64,000 nucleotides of DNA from CBDHFQ01 sp965262565 (lineage in GTDB: Bacteria > Bacteroidota > Bacteroidia > J057), in NCBI GenBank assembly GCA_965262565.1, contig CBDHFQ010000026.1:248001-312000 (forward strand). Direction: 5' to 3'. This document shows, one piece after another, positions 1-9,684 of this stretch (positions are counted from its first letter, which is position 1; each line of letters begins with the position of its first letter). The position numbers and the translations under genes were made by a program. The notes under the pieces were generated by a model. It was not told the DNA's origin and ran no database searches. It saw nothing but the letters and a program-made list of their open reading frames with translations.

Positions 1-436
1 CTATTCTACCAGCTCCTCCATGATTCTGTAGGTGAAGTAAAATGATATGCTCCGCTTTAGGATGCATCTGAATTTGACGATATGTAAAAGCAGGAGAATG
101 TGCACTGGTAGATGTTTTGTGCGGTTTCTGAGGTCGGCCAAATCCACTTACTGCTTTTAGAAAGGGTTCAGGTGCTTCTTCGGACTTTTTAGCGAAACGA
201 TCAAATACCGTTCCACCTAAATGATTATTAATGGCCGATAAATGAGCGTTTTTTCTAGGTGGTTGAGTGGTCAGTTCCCTTTCCAATATATCTACCTGCG
301 TTTTTAGCTTTTGAATAATTTTCCTCTGACGTATTAGGATAAAGATTCCCACAACGAATACAATTATCGTTGCTACTAACATCAACAGGAGTGGCAAAGA
401 AAGATCATTAAGTGTTTGTATATCCCAGGAAATCAT
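1..436 (-). CDS. Membrane-anchored protein of unknown function (partial, runs off left edge)
   Basis: The reading frame opens at an ATG (436..434) and stays open to base 1, so only the N-terminal 145 residues or so are present. Residues about 12-32 form one strong hydrophobic helix, followed by a basic stretch (RQRKIIQKLK) that suggests the rest faces the cytoplasm. After that comes a low-complexity polar linker and a more ordered segment near the edge containing HGGAGR. I do not recognise the family. The next gene on the same strand also starts with a single membrane helix. Confidence 0.6.
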   Translation of the reverse strand, partial: MISWDIQTLNDLSLPLLLMLVATIIVFVVGIFILIRQRKIIQKLKTQVDILERELTTQPPRKNAHLSAINNHLGGTVFDRFAKKSEEAPEPFLKAVSGFGRPQKPHKTSTSAHSPAFTYRQIQMHPKAEHIILLHLQNHGGAGRI

Positions 437-546
437 GATACCAACTTTTTTATGAATAATTTGAGTACGATAATAAGCGCCAGGAGGTTGGACAAATTCC
501 TGTAGTGAATAACAAAATAGCTAAAACGGTTATCCTACCTTACACA

Positions 547-1098
547 TTAAGAAATGGGAGAAGTCTTGCCTAGTTCATTATTATAAGGTATAGGCGCCTC
601 AATTTGTGGACTTTTATACCCTACTCCCAAGACTTTTTGGACATAATCATTCTGGTAAGGATCCTGGATATGTATTTCGAAAAGGTATTTTTTATCTGCA
701 AGTCCCACCCCTTTAATAGCAAATATAAGGGGCTCACCTTTTCCATATGGAACCTCTAACAAATTTTGAGAATCTTTCGGTCTACAATAAAACACAGCTG
801 CTTCATTTTTAGTATACTGCTTAACTCCCTTATATATAAATCCCGATTCCTTACAAACAAGTTTTAAATGAAATTCGTCTTCAGAACTATTTGATTTTTT
901 GTTCTTAACCAATTTTTCAAAGGAAAGCCCTTCAAACATTCGACTTGAAACATCTTGGAACAAATCAGAAGAGTCTATATCCTCATACGCCTCTCGTTGA
1001 TCGAAATTATCGAAATATACTTTCGCATAAAAAACACCAACAATTACGGCAACTAATGCTATGAAAAGAATAGCAAAATCGATATACAGTTCTATCAT
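547..1098 (-). CDS. Hypothetical single-pass membrane protein
   Basis: This 183-residue protein begins with a hydrophobic helix (about residues 5-27) directly after the ATG. An acidic stretch follows (residues about 34-46), then a globular region of about 130 residues rich in beta-forming segments. A basic, serine-rich patch (KNKKSNSSEDE) splits the globular part. No known motif is visible. It lies about 95 bp downstream of the gene ending at 1194 and is transcribed in the same direction, so the two may share a transcript. Function unknown. Confidence 0.6.
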   Translation of the reverse strand: MIELYIDFAILFIALVAVIVGVFYAKVYFDNFDQREAYEDIDSSDLFQDVSSRMFEGLSFEKLVKNKKSNSSEDEFHLKLVCKESGFIYKGVKQYTKNEAAVFYCRPKDSQNLLEVPYGKGEPLIFAIKGVGLADKKYLFEIHIQDPYQNDYVQKVLGVGYKSPQIEAPIPYNNELGKTSPIS

Positions 1099-1193
1099 AT
1101 TAGCATAAAATTGCGAACAACTCTTCTAAGAATAAGGAACACTCAATCAAAAAACTTACTGAGGTAAAATATCCCGTTCAAATTTCCATTATT

Positions 1194-2078
1194 CTAGAGA
1201 AGAATTTCCTTTTCCCATAAATCGTAACTTATAGTCGCTACTCTATCACAATCTCCGTTCCCAAAATCTAATACCATTTCCCCTTCCATATCGCTCAATT
1301 TTACCTGAAGAATTCCAGAAGCAAAAGAAAAACCGTTATATTCCATGCATTCACTAGATAGCCTTACGGCTCCTAATGATTGGATACTAAAGTTTTCACG
1401 TTTTTCATACACGCCAAAACTATGCCCTTCTATTTCCAAAAAGTCAGATTTGTACGTTTTATTTATATTTTTCTTCTCCCAGGTATATTTTTTTTCAGCA
1501 CTCAACAAAATTTGACTATTTTTTTCATCCGTTACTGACACATCTTCCATTAACAAAGTATATCCAATAAGCTCTTCTTGCTCCCACAACAAATCTTGAA
1601 ACTTTATTTCTCCAAAGAATGTTACATTATCGACCATGTAATCTAGCATCCTTATGTTTAATTCCCTCTTTTTTTCTCCAGACTCTCCTTGAAAACGCAC
1701 TTCCAGCTGACCGGACCTTATTTTCCCATCTAATCTTATACACTTACTATCAAATGACCATATAAATGAACCCTCAGAACCATACGTTACACTAGTGCAT
1801 TCAAATGCGTGGGTAGAATCTTGCCCAATCAATACTTTTTCTGCCATTAAAAACAGGTGGTGAAATTCTGCGTCGGACTGAGTAATTTGTTTAACCACTT
1901 TAGTCTCCCCTGTAAATGCTCCGGGAGCTTCTCCTATCTGACTACATGACATCATTCCAAATAACCCTTGGACTATTATTGCAAGAGAAATCCATCTAGT
2001 CAACCCTCTTTTTTTAACTATCAATCTTGGAAAAAACCCATTAACGGATCTTTCAGAATCGTTGTAGCACCCAAACAT
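1194..2078 (-). CDS. Putative lipoprotein, family unknown
   Basis: The 294-residue product has a long basic N-terminus (KKRGLTRW), a hydrophobic stretch and then a lipobox-like GMMSC, which predicts export by Sec and lipidation at that cysteine (about residue 45). The mature part is beta-rich and ends with a DFGNGDCD segment. As I recall, similar D-x-G-x-G-x-C-D endings occur in uncharacterised Bacteroidota secreted proteins; I cannot check this. The long segment before the signal helix suggests that the true start may lie inside the frame, but no in-frame ATG closer to the helix is available. Function unknown. Confidence 0.6.
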   Translation of the reverse strand: MFGCYNDSERSVNGFFPRLIVKKRGLTRWISLAIIVQGLFGMMSCSQIGEAPGAFTGETKVVKQITQSDAEFHHLFLMAEKVLIGQDSTHAFECTSVTYGSEGSFIWSFDSKCIRLDGKIRSGQLEVRFQGESGEKKRELNIRMLDYMVDNVTFFGEIKFQDLLWEQEELIGYTLLMEDVSVTDEKNSQILLSAEKKYTWEKKNINKTYKSDFLEIEGHSFGVYEKRENFSIQSLGAVRLSSECMEYNGFSFASGILQVKLSDMEGEMVLDFGNGDCDRVATISYDLWEKEILL

Positions 2079-2322
2079 GAGATTAAATTAGCAGTGTGAA
2101 TATTTTATTGAAGATCAGCCACTTATTTAACTGATTTATATGTTTATCCCTTGAGAATTCAAAAAGTCATCCTGTAATAGGAAATAAAGATTTACCAATA
2201 ATTAGTTATACTACTTGAAGTCAAAAAAACGACCAGGGATATACACTTTGGCAAAACATTATTAATTTGCGTTTTACTAATAGAATAATAAATCTCTAGC
2301 CTACATAGATCTATTCATTTGC

Positions 2323-5300
2323 ATGACCCTTCAAAAAATTCTCCATACCTACAAACTGCGTCTGACAAATCTGAATCAAAAAAACAGATCCCTTAAACTG
2401 GGTAGACTTAGCACGCATAGAGATATAGATCTAAAAGAATTAGGGTATTTAGAAGAATTTAGTCCCGAGACTATTCTTCAAAAAATTATTGCAGGCAAGG
2501 ATATAGTTTTTGTTAAGAAAAATTGAATCCCAGATATGAGCGTAGTAACTTAATAGATAGGCGACTTAACAGAATTTACAGATCCCTCAATCTCCTTTTC
2601 GAAGAATCAGGTGTATATGATTTGCATGTAGGTTATCCTTTTGTGGAAGGGAAGTTTGTAGATGGCACCATTGTAAGATGTCCTGTCATACTTTTTCCCG
2701 TCAAACTGATCCGGGATCTTAAAGGAAATCCCAGGTGGAAATTAGCCATCCAGCAAGATGAGCCACCTACGATAAATCGAACTTTTTTTCTGGGATATGA
2801 GCGCTTTCAGGAAGTCCGGCTTCCTGAAGATTTTTGGGAGGCAGAATTATCCTATCGAAATAACTGGCAGGACTGGGTGAATGATTTATACCAATGGGTA
2901 AAAAAACATGATATTAATGTAAATGTAAATCCCCGTTTTATTTGAGTTAAAGATTGCACCTTTTGAAGATTATTTAACTTCGACGATGAAGGAATTTGGC
3001 CTGGGAAAACTGACATTTACCTCTCAGGCTGTCCTTGGGATTTTTCCCCAATCCGATTCTGCCTTACTACAGGATTATGAAGAGCTTGAAAAGGCTCCAA
3101 ATCATTCTAAATTGTCTGCATACTTTGAAGGAGCAATTTCTAATGAACTCCCAAAGGAAAGATCCAAGGCCTACATCAGAGAAGAAGAAAGATATTTTGT
3201 AACTCCTTTAGACGAATCCCAGGAAGAAGTTCTATTATCCGTAAAAATATGGCGCATCTCTTGTTCTTCACGGCCCTCCTGGCACGGGAAAATCTCAGGT
3301 GATTGTCAACCTGATCGCAGATGCCATGGCACATGGAAAGCGAGTTCTTTTGGTTTCTCAAAAAAGAGCCGCACTCGATGTGGTTTACCAAAGACTCTCT
3401 TCCTTAGGCCTACATTCTTTCGCAGCTTGTATCCACGATTATCGCCAGGATAAAAAGGACATTTATCGACAAATCAGAAAGCAGATTGAAGAAATTCCTT
3501 CCTTCGAACAGGAATTGAAAAGATCTGAATGTCACGAAATGGGAAAGAGATTATAAGCTAATTTCCAGAAAAGCGGATCAATATTATCAACAGTTTAATC
3601 AACTTGTAGAGACCCTTACCCAACCACTAGCAAGTGGCAAATCTCCTCATGAACTCTATTTGGAATCAGATCCGAGCCTTCCCTATCTTCCACTTGATGA
3701 CATATGCCACCTTTGGGAATTATCAAAGGTAGAACAGTTTTTGGACAAATTTGAACGCTTAGCTGTATACCGTGATTTATTTGATCATTCACATCCATGG
3801 AACCATCGACTCCCACTTCATATATTATCGTTTACTGAGAGAGAACAAATGGAAGAGCTTCTAGAACACCTTCCAGACGATATTTCTACTCTTAGAAAAC
3901 TGTATGCTGAGCTGGATCGGAGCTTCCCTCAACCTGATCTTATTCCCGAGAAAAATGCTGCACTCGTCCAATTATATATCGACATTAATACTGCGATTTC
4001 CCAGCCAGCAACCCTTGCTGATATAGAGGCATTAAGATTTTCCAGGGCTTCAACGGAGCGATTGTGGGAAACTTTGGAAAAAATGAGGGAAAACGCTTCT
4101 GGAATTAGATCAATGCATTTGGCTAGAGGATGGTCCATTGGAACAAACTCGAACAAACTCATCAAACATCAGGCAGCGTATCAATCCTTATCAGATAGTC
4201 CCATTCGATATTTTTCTTATTCTTATCAAAGTGCCAGATGGTATTTGAACAAATTGCTAGCCCCTAAACACCAGAAAATAAATGCTGATATTAATCGGGT
4301 AATTGGTAAGGAACTCAAACATTTTAAGCGAATCCGAAAGCTGTACTCTGTGTATTATGCCAATCCATTTATGGAAGACTTCCCTTTGTTGGATTCCCAA
4401 AAGGAAAAATGGGATTGGATCAAGCGTAAGGAATATCATTTTAAAGCATTTAGAAGAATTACTTCCAAGGCCCTTCCTTCTGCTCTCCAACCAAGCTTCC
4501 TACATAAAAAGCTGGATATGGCCCATTGGTACAGCGTAATGAAAACCATATCTCAGTTATCCACATTTACCCAATTATTAGCTCACATATTAACAAGGAT
4601 GGCAGGTGTATTTCCATCCTCTCCAAATCGAACAATTGCTCCTCCACGTAAAGGAGTTTGATCAACCGCTTACTTTTGCCACTTTACTTAAGAAAAAATT
4701 TTATGAAGATGGACAAGAGCTTATGAGTTTGGATCGCTTGTTGTCACAATTAGATTCTCAGGAAAAGGCCGCATTTCAAATATTATATCCCTATTTTCAG
4801 CCCGACTCCAAGATTCAGCTGAGTTCTGCTATTATTAGAAACAGCATTTATCTGGCCTGGATAGAAAAAGCCGAACGAGCGAATCCACATCTAATGGAGG
4901 TGAGTGAAAGAGCCTGGTCCATGATTAGAGATGACTATGCCGCTAAGTTAAAGGCTCGAAGGAAGAAAGTTACAGAGTTAATCAATCGAAGGCTGCAGGA
5001 ATCCTTAATTGATATCATTACTTACAACAGATTAAAGAATCCGGTAACTTTTAGAGGAATCCTTCATCAGGTTACTAAAAAGAAGCAAATATGGCCATTA
5101 AGAAAACTTATTAGCACTTATTGGTATGAAGGGCTGTCGAAACTTCTTCCCTGTTGGATGGCTTCTCCTGAAACTGTAGCTGCGGTATTTCCTATGGATG
5201 AATCCTTTTTCGATCTGGTGATTTTCGATGAAGCTTCTCAGTGTTACGTGGAAAGGGGGCTACCGGCCATGCTAAGAGCAAAGCAATGTGTTATTGCAGG

Positions 5301-6507
5301 AGATCCCCAGCAATTGCAACCGCTTAATCTGTATAGTGTTCGATATGAAGAGCATGTAGAGGATGAAGTCGATTCTCCTCCAGCATTGGAAGTGGAAAGC
5401 ATACTGGATTTTGGTAGAACTGTTTTCCCTTCGAATAAGCTACGCTGGCATTATAGATCCGAATCAGATATTCTCATCCATTTTTCTAATAGCCATTTCT
5501 ATGAAGGTGATCTCCAAATGATTCCTACTGCTCAGATAAACTTAGCTTATCATCCTCCTTTAACATATATCAAAGTGGATGGGCAATGGGACCACAACAG
5601 AAATAAAGAGGAAGCAAATAATATTATAGAAATCCTCATTCACTATTTGCAAGCTCCTGATCAGCCTTCTATCGGCATTGTTACCTTTAATTACCAACAA
5701 CAGGAGTTTATTAAGGATTTGCTGGAAGAATATTCTCTTCAACTTTCTGAAACCAATGATCCGCTTTATCCATTACTGTGGGATGCATTAAATAAACATG
5801 AAAGAGACCTATCCAAGGGATTATTTGTTAAGAATATAGAAAATGTGCAAGGGGATGAAAGGGATATTATTATATTCTCCATAGGCTACGCTCCAGATAA
5901 AAAGGGAATGTTAGCTGCAAGATTCGGGTTGTTAAATTTGAAGGGAGGGGAAAATAGATTAAATGTAGCGGTAACCAGGGCGAAGAAAAAGATCATCGTA
6001 GTCTCCAGCTTTGATCCTTCGGAATTAAATGTGAATCAAACTACTCATGATGGCCCTAAATTGCTTAAAAAGTACTTGAATTTTGTCAAAGCGATCCACC
6101 ATCACTCTATCGACGATTCTTTACCAATTAGTTCAGCCCTTACTTCATCAAAAAATGAATATGATGCTCTCAGGGATATCTCCTATGTGAATATGCTTAA
6201 TCATCTAACAAATGCGATTACTCAGAAAGGATATTATGTGGATAGACACATCGGTCATACTTCTTACCGCCTGGACCTTGCGATTAAGCGACATGAACAT
6301 GATACTCAATATTTATTAGGGATAGAATGTGAGGGCCCTTATTATTTTTCAGGTCTGGGGCCGAAAGGGAGAGAAGTGTATAGAAGAGATTTATTTCAAC
6401 AAAAGGGATGGACCATATATCGCATTTGGGCCAGAAATTACTGGCAAAATAAATCTGGTGAAATTCAAAAGATTATCGGCCTTCTGAAAGAATTAAGTGC
6501 AGGATGA
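2323..6507 (+). pseudogene. DUF4011-type SF1 helicase with C-terminal Vsr/PD-(D/E)XK-like nuclease, broken by five frameshifts
   Basis: Six overlapping or abutting frames together encode one protein of about 1,390 residues. In order they give a DUF4011-like N-terminus (LTNLNQKNRS, then a GYPFVEGKFVDGT segment), Walker A (GPPGTGKS, about 3280-3303), a long helical insertion, motif II (VIFDEAS, about 5218-5240), motif III (AGDPQQLQP), motif V-like VQGDERD, motif VI (VAVTRAK) and a C-terminal DUF559/Vsr-like domain with D..IECEG residues. Frame changes fall near 2520, 2940, 3250, 3530 and 4600-4650. Four equal one inserted base; the first equals one lost base. Between breaks no stop interrupts the correct frame. 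Family members act on nucleic acids, and similar architectures occur in suspected anti-phage islands. Either the gene has decayed recently or the indels are sequencing errors. Confidence 0.82.
4606..6507 (+). CDS. Open C-terminal fragment of the broken helicase-nuclease (motif II onwards)
   Basis: This is the longest uninterrupted piece of the 2323-6507 gene (633 codons) and may appear in annotations as a separate AAA-domain protein. It carries helicase motif II (FDEAS), motif III (GDPQQLQ), the motif V and VI region (QGDERD, VTRAK) and the C-terminal nuclease-like domain (GIECEG, then YRRDLFQQKGW and an IW-A-R motif typical of Vsr-like folds). It lacks Walker A, which is encoded upstream in another frame, so it would not be an active ATPase alone. 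The apparent GTG start at 4606 is an artefact of the upstream frameshift. Confidence 0.55.
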   Translation: MYFHPLQIEQLLLHVKEFDQPLTFATLLKKKFYEDGQELMSLDRLLSQLDSQEKAAFQILYPYFQPDSKIQLSSAIIRNSIYLAWIEKAERANPHLMEVSERAWSMIRDDYAAKLKARRKKVTELINRRLQESLIDIITYNRLKNPVTFRGILHQVTKKKQIWPLRKLISTYWYEGLSKLLPCWMASPETVAAVFPMDESFFDLVIFDEASQCYVERGLPAMLRAKQCVIAGDPQQLQPLNLYSVRYEEHVEDEVDSPPALEVESILDFGRTVFPSNKLRWHYRSESDILIHFSNSHFYEGDLQMIPTAQINLAYHPPLTYIKVDGQWDHNRNKEEANNIIEILIHYLQAPDQPSIGIVTFNYQQQEFIKDLLEEYSLQLSETNDPLYPLLWDALNKHERDLSKGLFVKNIENVQGDERDIIIFSIGYAPDKKGMLAARFGLLNLKGGENRLNVAVTRAKKKIIVVSSFDPSELNVNQTTHDGPKLLKKYLNFVKAIHHHSIDDSLPISSALTSSKNEYDALRDISYVNMLNHLTNAITQKGYYVDRHIGHTSYRLDLAIKRHEHDTQYLLGIECEGPYYFSGLGPKGREVYRRDLFQQKGWTIYRIWARNYWQNKSGEIQKIIGLLKELSAG

Positions 6508-6512
6508 TAAAA

Positions 6513-6547
6513 GCGTAAGCTGTCCCAACAAAGGGGACAACTTACGC
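6513..6547. terminator. Hairpin between convergent genes, possible bidirectional terminator
   Basis: GCGTAAG (6513-6519) pairs with CTTACGC (6541-6547), and TGTCCC (6521-6526) pairs with GGGACA (6534-6539), with one mismatch between the two helices. It sits just past the helicase stop and before the end of the convergent T9SS gene. Neither side has a strong T-tract (four Ts on the minus side), so terminator activity is uncertain. Confidence 0.45.
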
Positions 6548-6574
6548 ACGAAACTAGGAGTTAGGATAAAATGG

Positions 6575-7610
6575 CTAATACTTTATCCATTGTGTTGAAA
6601 ATAGCGATAATCCATCCGGTGATAATAATTCTACTACATACATACCTCCCGGAAAATAATTCAAGATCAACGGGATGTCACGATGTTCTTTTCCTACCAT
6701 CATATACTTCTCCAGGAGAGGAAATCCCAGAAGATTATTTACTCTCAATAGGTAAGCTGAAGTATTAGATTTGGGAAAAGATAACATCATATGCCCATTG
6801 TTAGGGTTGGGGTACAGCTCAAAGGCGTTACTGTGATATATAGTTTCACCAACCTCCGATAGTGGAAGTTGATAAAGCGGTTGTTCTTTGACCAGTGAAA
6901 CATAATCTAGATTGAAATAGACCACATTTGAGGCATAATCACTACAATTTGGAGTGTTAGTTCGGGAATTACAGAATGGTCCAATAATTACATGAGTAAA
7001 TATTTCTTCTGGAGAAAAGGATAAGCTAAATAATTTATATACTCCTTTTTCCATATGGCTAGCGGGAATATAAAGTTGGGGCGTTAGCTCATCACAACAT
7101 ATAGAAGTGCGTGTAGAACTTGGAGGCAGATGCTAAATTGAAAAAATAAAAGCCAAAGTCCATGCAAGAATTGGGCGCTGAGGATAAAATTCCTGTATCA
7201 TCTATCATGGCATTCACATCGAGGGTGTACAAAGCTCCTCTCTGTAGTGGTTCAACCAGCTTCGCTGAAATCCATTCAACAAAGCCAGATTGAGGGCACC
7301 CAGGGTGGGAGGGCCCTCCCACCATTCCTATTACCCCAGATGTGGATGGAGAATATCCGTTAAAAAGCCCTGTTCCGATAAAATGGCAATGAAAGAAATC
7401 TGGAGAAGATTTTGATGTATTCCAATCTTGCAATAATGTTACTTGCCCGTAATCAGTGGGACAAAAGGAGAATTGATTAAAGTGAGGATTAGGGAAAATA
7501 TTTTGAGATTGAGTTTCGCTGATAGAGATCGTTATTACGAAAACACCTATTACTTTTAAGGTGATTGCCTTACAAATTGAGTGGAAATATATGTGAATAG
7601 CAACGTTCAA
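6575..7610 (-). pseudogene. T9SS-exported protein with type A sorting domain, one frameshift
   Basis: Two frames, 7610-7092 and 7054-6575, form one product. The first has an N-terminal hydrophobic segment and a domain starting NIFPNPHF, which resembles a Bacteroidota secreted domain that opens with NPxFE-like and CPT motifs. Its frame should continue as T-S-I-C-C-D-E-L-T-P into the second frame, and the shift near 7110-7120 equals one inserted base. The second part ends with a Por-secretion sorting domain (ELYPNPNNG, then GGMYVVEL). An intact version would be a cell-surface or secreted protein. It lies beside another gene with the same type of damage. Confidence 0.7.
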
Positions 7611-7841
7611 TTTATCTACTTAAATTAATTTGATCTTACATATTACAAATGTAATAAATTTCAATATTTCATACAAATATTTCCTTTTTATTACATTGAG
7701 ATTATGCCCTATTCTGCTTCTTTTCTTGTTTAACCTGTCAATATTATTGGCTTTAATCTTTCAAGATTATTATTAATGTGAAAGTATTTGTAATATTTTG
7801 CCATAATGACACACAAATAATAAAATTAATAACCAGACGCT

Positions 7842-8603
7842 GTGATTGAAGTCATCAAACTCACCAAAGAATTTCCGTTAAACAAAAAGCAACGCAAAGA
7901 GATGAATATCTCCGGAAATTATGTTAAAGCAGTAGAAGAAATAAGCTTTCAGTGTGTCCCTGGCAGGATATTTTCCTTGTTAGGCCCTAACGGAGCAGGA
8001 AAAACTACCACCCTCCGAATGATAGCCACTATTTTGAATCCAAGTTCCGGCCAAATCCTGGTCAACGGTTATGATACCATAAAAGATCCCCAACGAGTCA
8101 GAAGAGAAATTGGCTTTTTAACAGGTAGCACAGGTCTATATGAGCGGTTGAATCCGCGGGAAATTCTCCAGTATTTTGGGAAACTCTATGGGGTAAAAGG
8201 AACAGATTATAAAAGAAGAGAAGAAGAACTATTTGAATTATTGGGAATTCACGAATTTGCCAGCAAGAAAATTGGCCAACTATCCACAGGTATGAAACAG
8301 AAGGTCTCTATTGCCAGAACGATGATCCACGATCCTCAGGTAATGATTTTTGATGAACCAACTTCTGGCTTAGATGTAATTACTTCTGAAAATATTATTT
8401 TACTAATCCGCCAAGCTAAGGAGACGGGTAAAACTGTCATCTTTTCTTCTCATATAATGAGTGAAGTTGATTTGTTATCGGATGATTTAGCGATCATTCA
8501 CAAAGGAAGTCTTCGTTTTATAGGAACGATGGAACACTTTAGGGAAATGATGCCAAATACTTCACTTACTGAATCATTTATCAATGTGATATCCGATAAT
8601 TAA
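7842..8603 (+). CDS. ABC transporter ATP-binding protein, NatA-like
   Basis: The 253-residue protein has a complete ABC ATPase core: Walker A (GPNGAGKTT, about residues 51-59), Q-loop region, signature LSTGMKQK, Walker B (VMIFDEPTSGLD) and an H-switch in SSHIMSE. The overall form matches the NatA/CcmA class of export ATPases, which use the energy of ATP with a separate membrane permease. No permease gene lies next to it: upstream is the broken T9SS gene and downstream a sigma factor operon. The start is GTG at 7842. The upstream 230 bp is very AT-rich and divergent. The substrate cannot be predicted. Confidence 0.85.
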   Translation: MIEVIKLTKEFPLNKKQRKEMNISGNYVKAVEEISFQCVPGRIFSLLGPNGAGKTTTLRMIATILNPSSGQILVNGYDTIKDPQRVRREIGFLTGSTGLYERLNPREILQYFGKLYGVKGTDYKRREEELFELLGIHEFASKKIGQLSTGMKQKVSIARTMIHDPQVMIFDEPTSGLDVITSENIILLIRQAKETGKTVIFSSHIMSEVDLLSDDLAIIHKGSLRFIGTMEHFREMMPNTSLTESFINVISDN

Positions 8604-8728
8604 TCCTTTTTTAATTAACAACTCACATGTAATTTTGTCCTTTTTTAACATTTTTCCCAAGACCGGGAATAAATGCTATGCTTAACTTGTCTAATCTGAA
8701 ATTAGCAGGATAGGTATTAACAGATTCT

Positions 8729-9274
8729 ATGGCAGATTCGGATCATGAACTCATAGCGGCCAGTAAGCAGGGAGATATGAAAGCTTTCAGTGAGCTGGTA
8801 AAGCGATATGAACCCAGGATCGCGACTACTGTGATCAGTATGCTGGGAGAGGGACAAGAGGCGGAGGATGTAGGGCAAGAGGTATTTATCCGATTTTATA
8901 AATCTATGGGTAAATTTAAGGGGGAATCTCAATTGGGAACCTATTTAACTCGCATAGCTATTAATCTATCAATTAATGCGCTAAAAAGGCAGCAAAGAAG
9001 AAAGTTTTTGAGATTTCATTCTAATGAAGAGGAGGTGGTAGCGATACCTGACGAACATAATAGTTTTGAACAACAAGATACTAAGTCCTTGGTCCAGGCT
9101 GCACTTAAACTATTGCCACTCGAGTTTAGAACTGTTATTGTATTAAGGCTAATTGAAGGATATTCCACCAAGGAGACTGCAGAGATGCTGAATCTTCCCT
9201 TAGGTACGGTTTTATCACGATTAACAAGAGCACAGAAAAAATTGAAGTCGATTCTTGAACCACAAAGATTATGA
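8729..9274 (+). CDS. ECF-type RNA polymerase sigma factor
   Basis: The 181-residue protein has a sigma-70 region 2 (acidic E-A-E-D-V-x-Q-E-V-F motif, about residues 50-60, then the WTYLTRIAINL-like region 2.4 equivalent) and a region 4 helix-turn-helix (GYSTKETAEMLN, about residues 145-156, then LSRLTRAQKKL). It directs RNA polymerase to a specific promoter set. Its stop overlaps the start of the next gene by four bases (ATGA), and a third gene follows directly. The downstream genes encode a membrane protein and a Spy-like periplasmic protein, so activity is probably controlled by an envelope signal. Confidence 0.88.
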   Translation: MADSDHELIAASKQGDMKAFSELVKRYEPRIATTVISMLGEGQEAEDVGQEVFIRFYKSMGKFKGESQLGTYLTRIAINLSINALKRQQRRKFLRFHSNEEEVVAIPDEHNSFEQQDTKSLVQAALKLLPLEFRTVIVLRLIEGYSTKETAEMLNLPLGTVLSRLTRAQKKLKSILEPQRL

Positions 9275-9684
9275 AACGAGAAAAAGACATACACGAGTTA
9301 GATTTACTGTTGAAATCCCTGGATACATCTTTAAATGATAAGGAAAAGGAGCGATTAGATCGTGCACTTAAGATATCAGAGCCACTAAGAAAAGAACAAC
9401 AGGCATATTTATCTGTAAGAAAGGTGTTAAAGGAACAGCACTTTTCCTTTAGCCCATTTTTTGTAGGAAAGGTCCTTCATAAGATCCAACAACGGGTAGA
9501 TGAAGAGTCGCTTATGGCCTGGATGTGGATATTTAAAAGACTAGCGCTTCCTGCACTTGCTATTACCTTCATTGCTCTGGGATTTATTTACCTCACTGAA
9601 GAGCAATTTTCCCTTGATACGATTTCGGGAATTAGCAGCCTTCCTTCAAATGATTTGATGGCTCAATTTATGGCACAACTATAA
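9271..9684 (+). CDS. Putative membrane-anchored anti-sigma factor
   Basis: The 137-residue protein has a soluble, charged N-terminal half (about 85 residues, helical) followed by a single membrane helix (about residues 88-108) and a short outside tail. This arrangement, together with four-base overlap with the ECF sigma gene, is typical of anti-sigma factors that hold their sigma at the membrane. No zinc-binding HxxxCxxC signature of the ZAS class is visible, so the family is not proven. The next gene starts immediately after its stop codon, which supports one transcript and a joint role. Confidence 0.65.
   Translation: MKREKDIHELDLLLKSLDTSLNDKEKERLDRALKISEPLRKEQQAYLSVRKVLKEQHFSFSPFFVGKVLHKIQQRVDEESLMAWMWIFKRLALPALAITFIALGFIYLTEEQFSLDTISGISSLPSNDLMAQFMAQL

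Noticed and set aside
2323..6507. Programmed ribosomal frameshifting in the helicase gene
   Set aside because: Five shifts at sites with no slippery heptamer and mostly in the same direction are more simply explained by indels.
6571..6768. Plus-strand frame of 65 codons past the helicase gene
   Set aside because: It runs antisense to the sorting domain of the T9SS gene and has no start context or motif.
8630..8637. TAATTTTG promoter -7 element before the sigma factor gene
   Set aside because: The eight-base match is good, but no TTTG lies at the expected upstream distance, so the evidence is weak.
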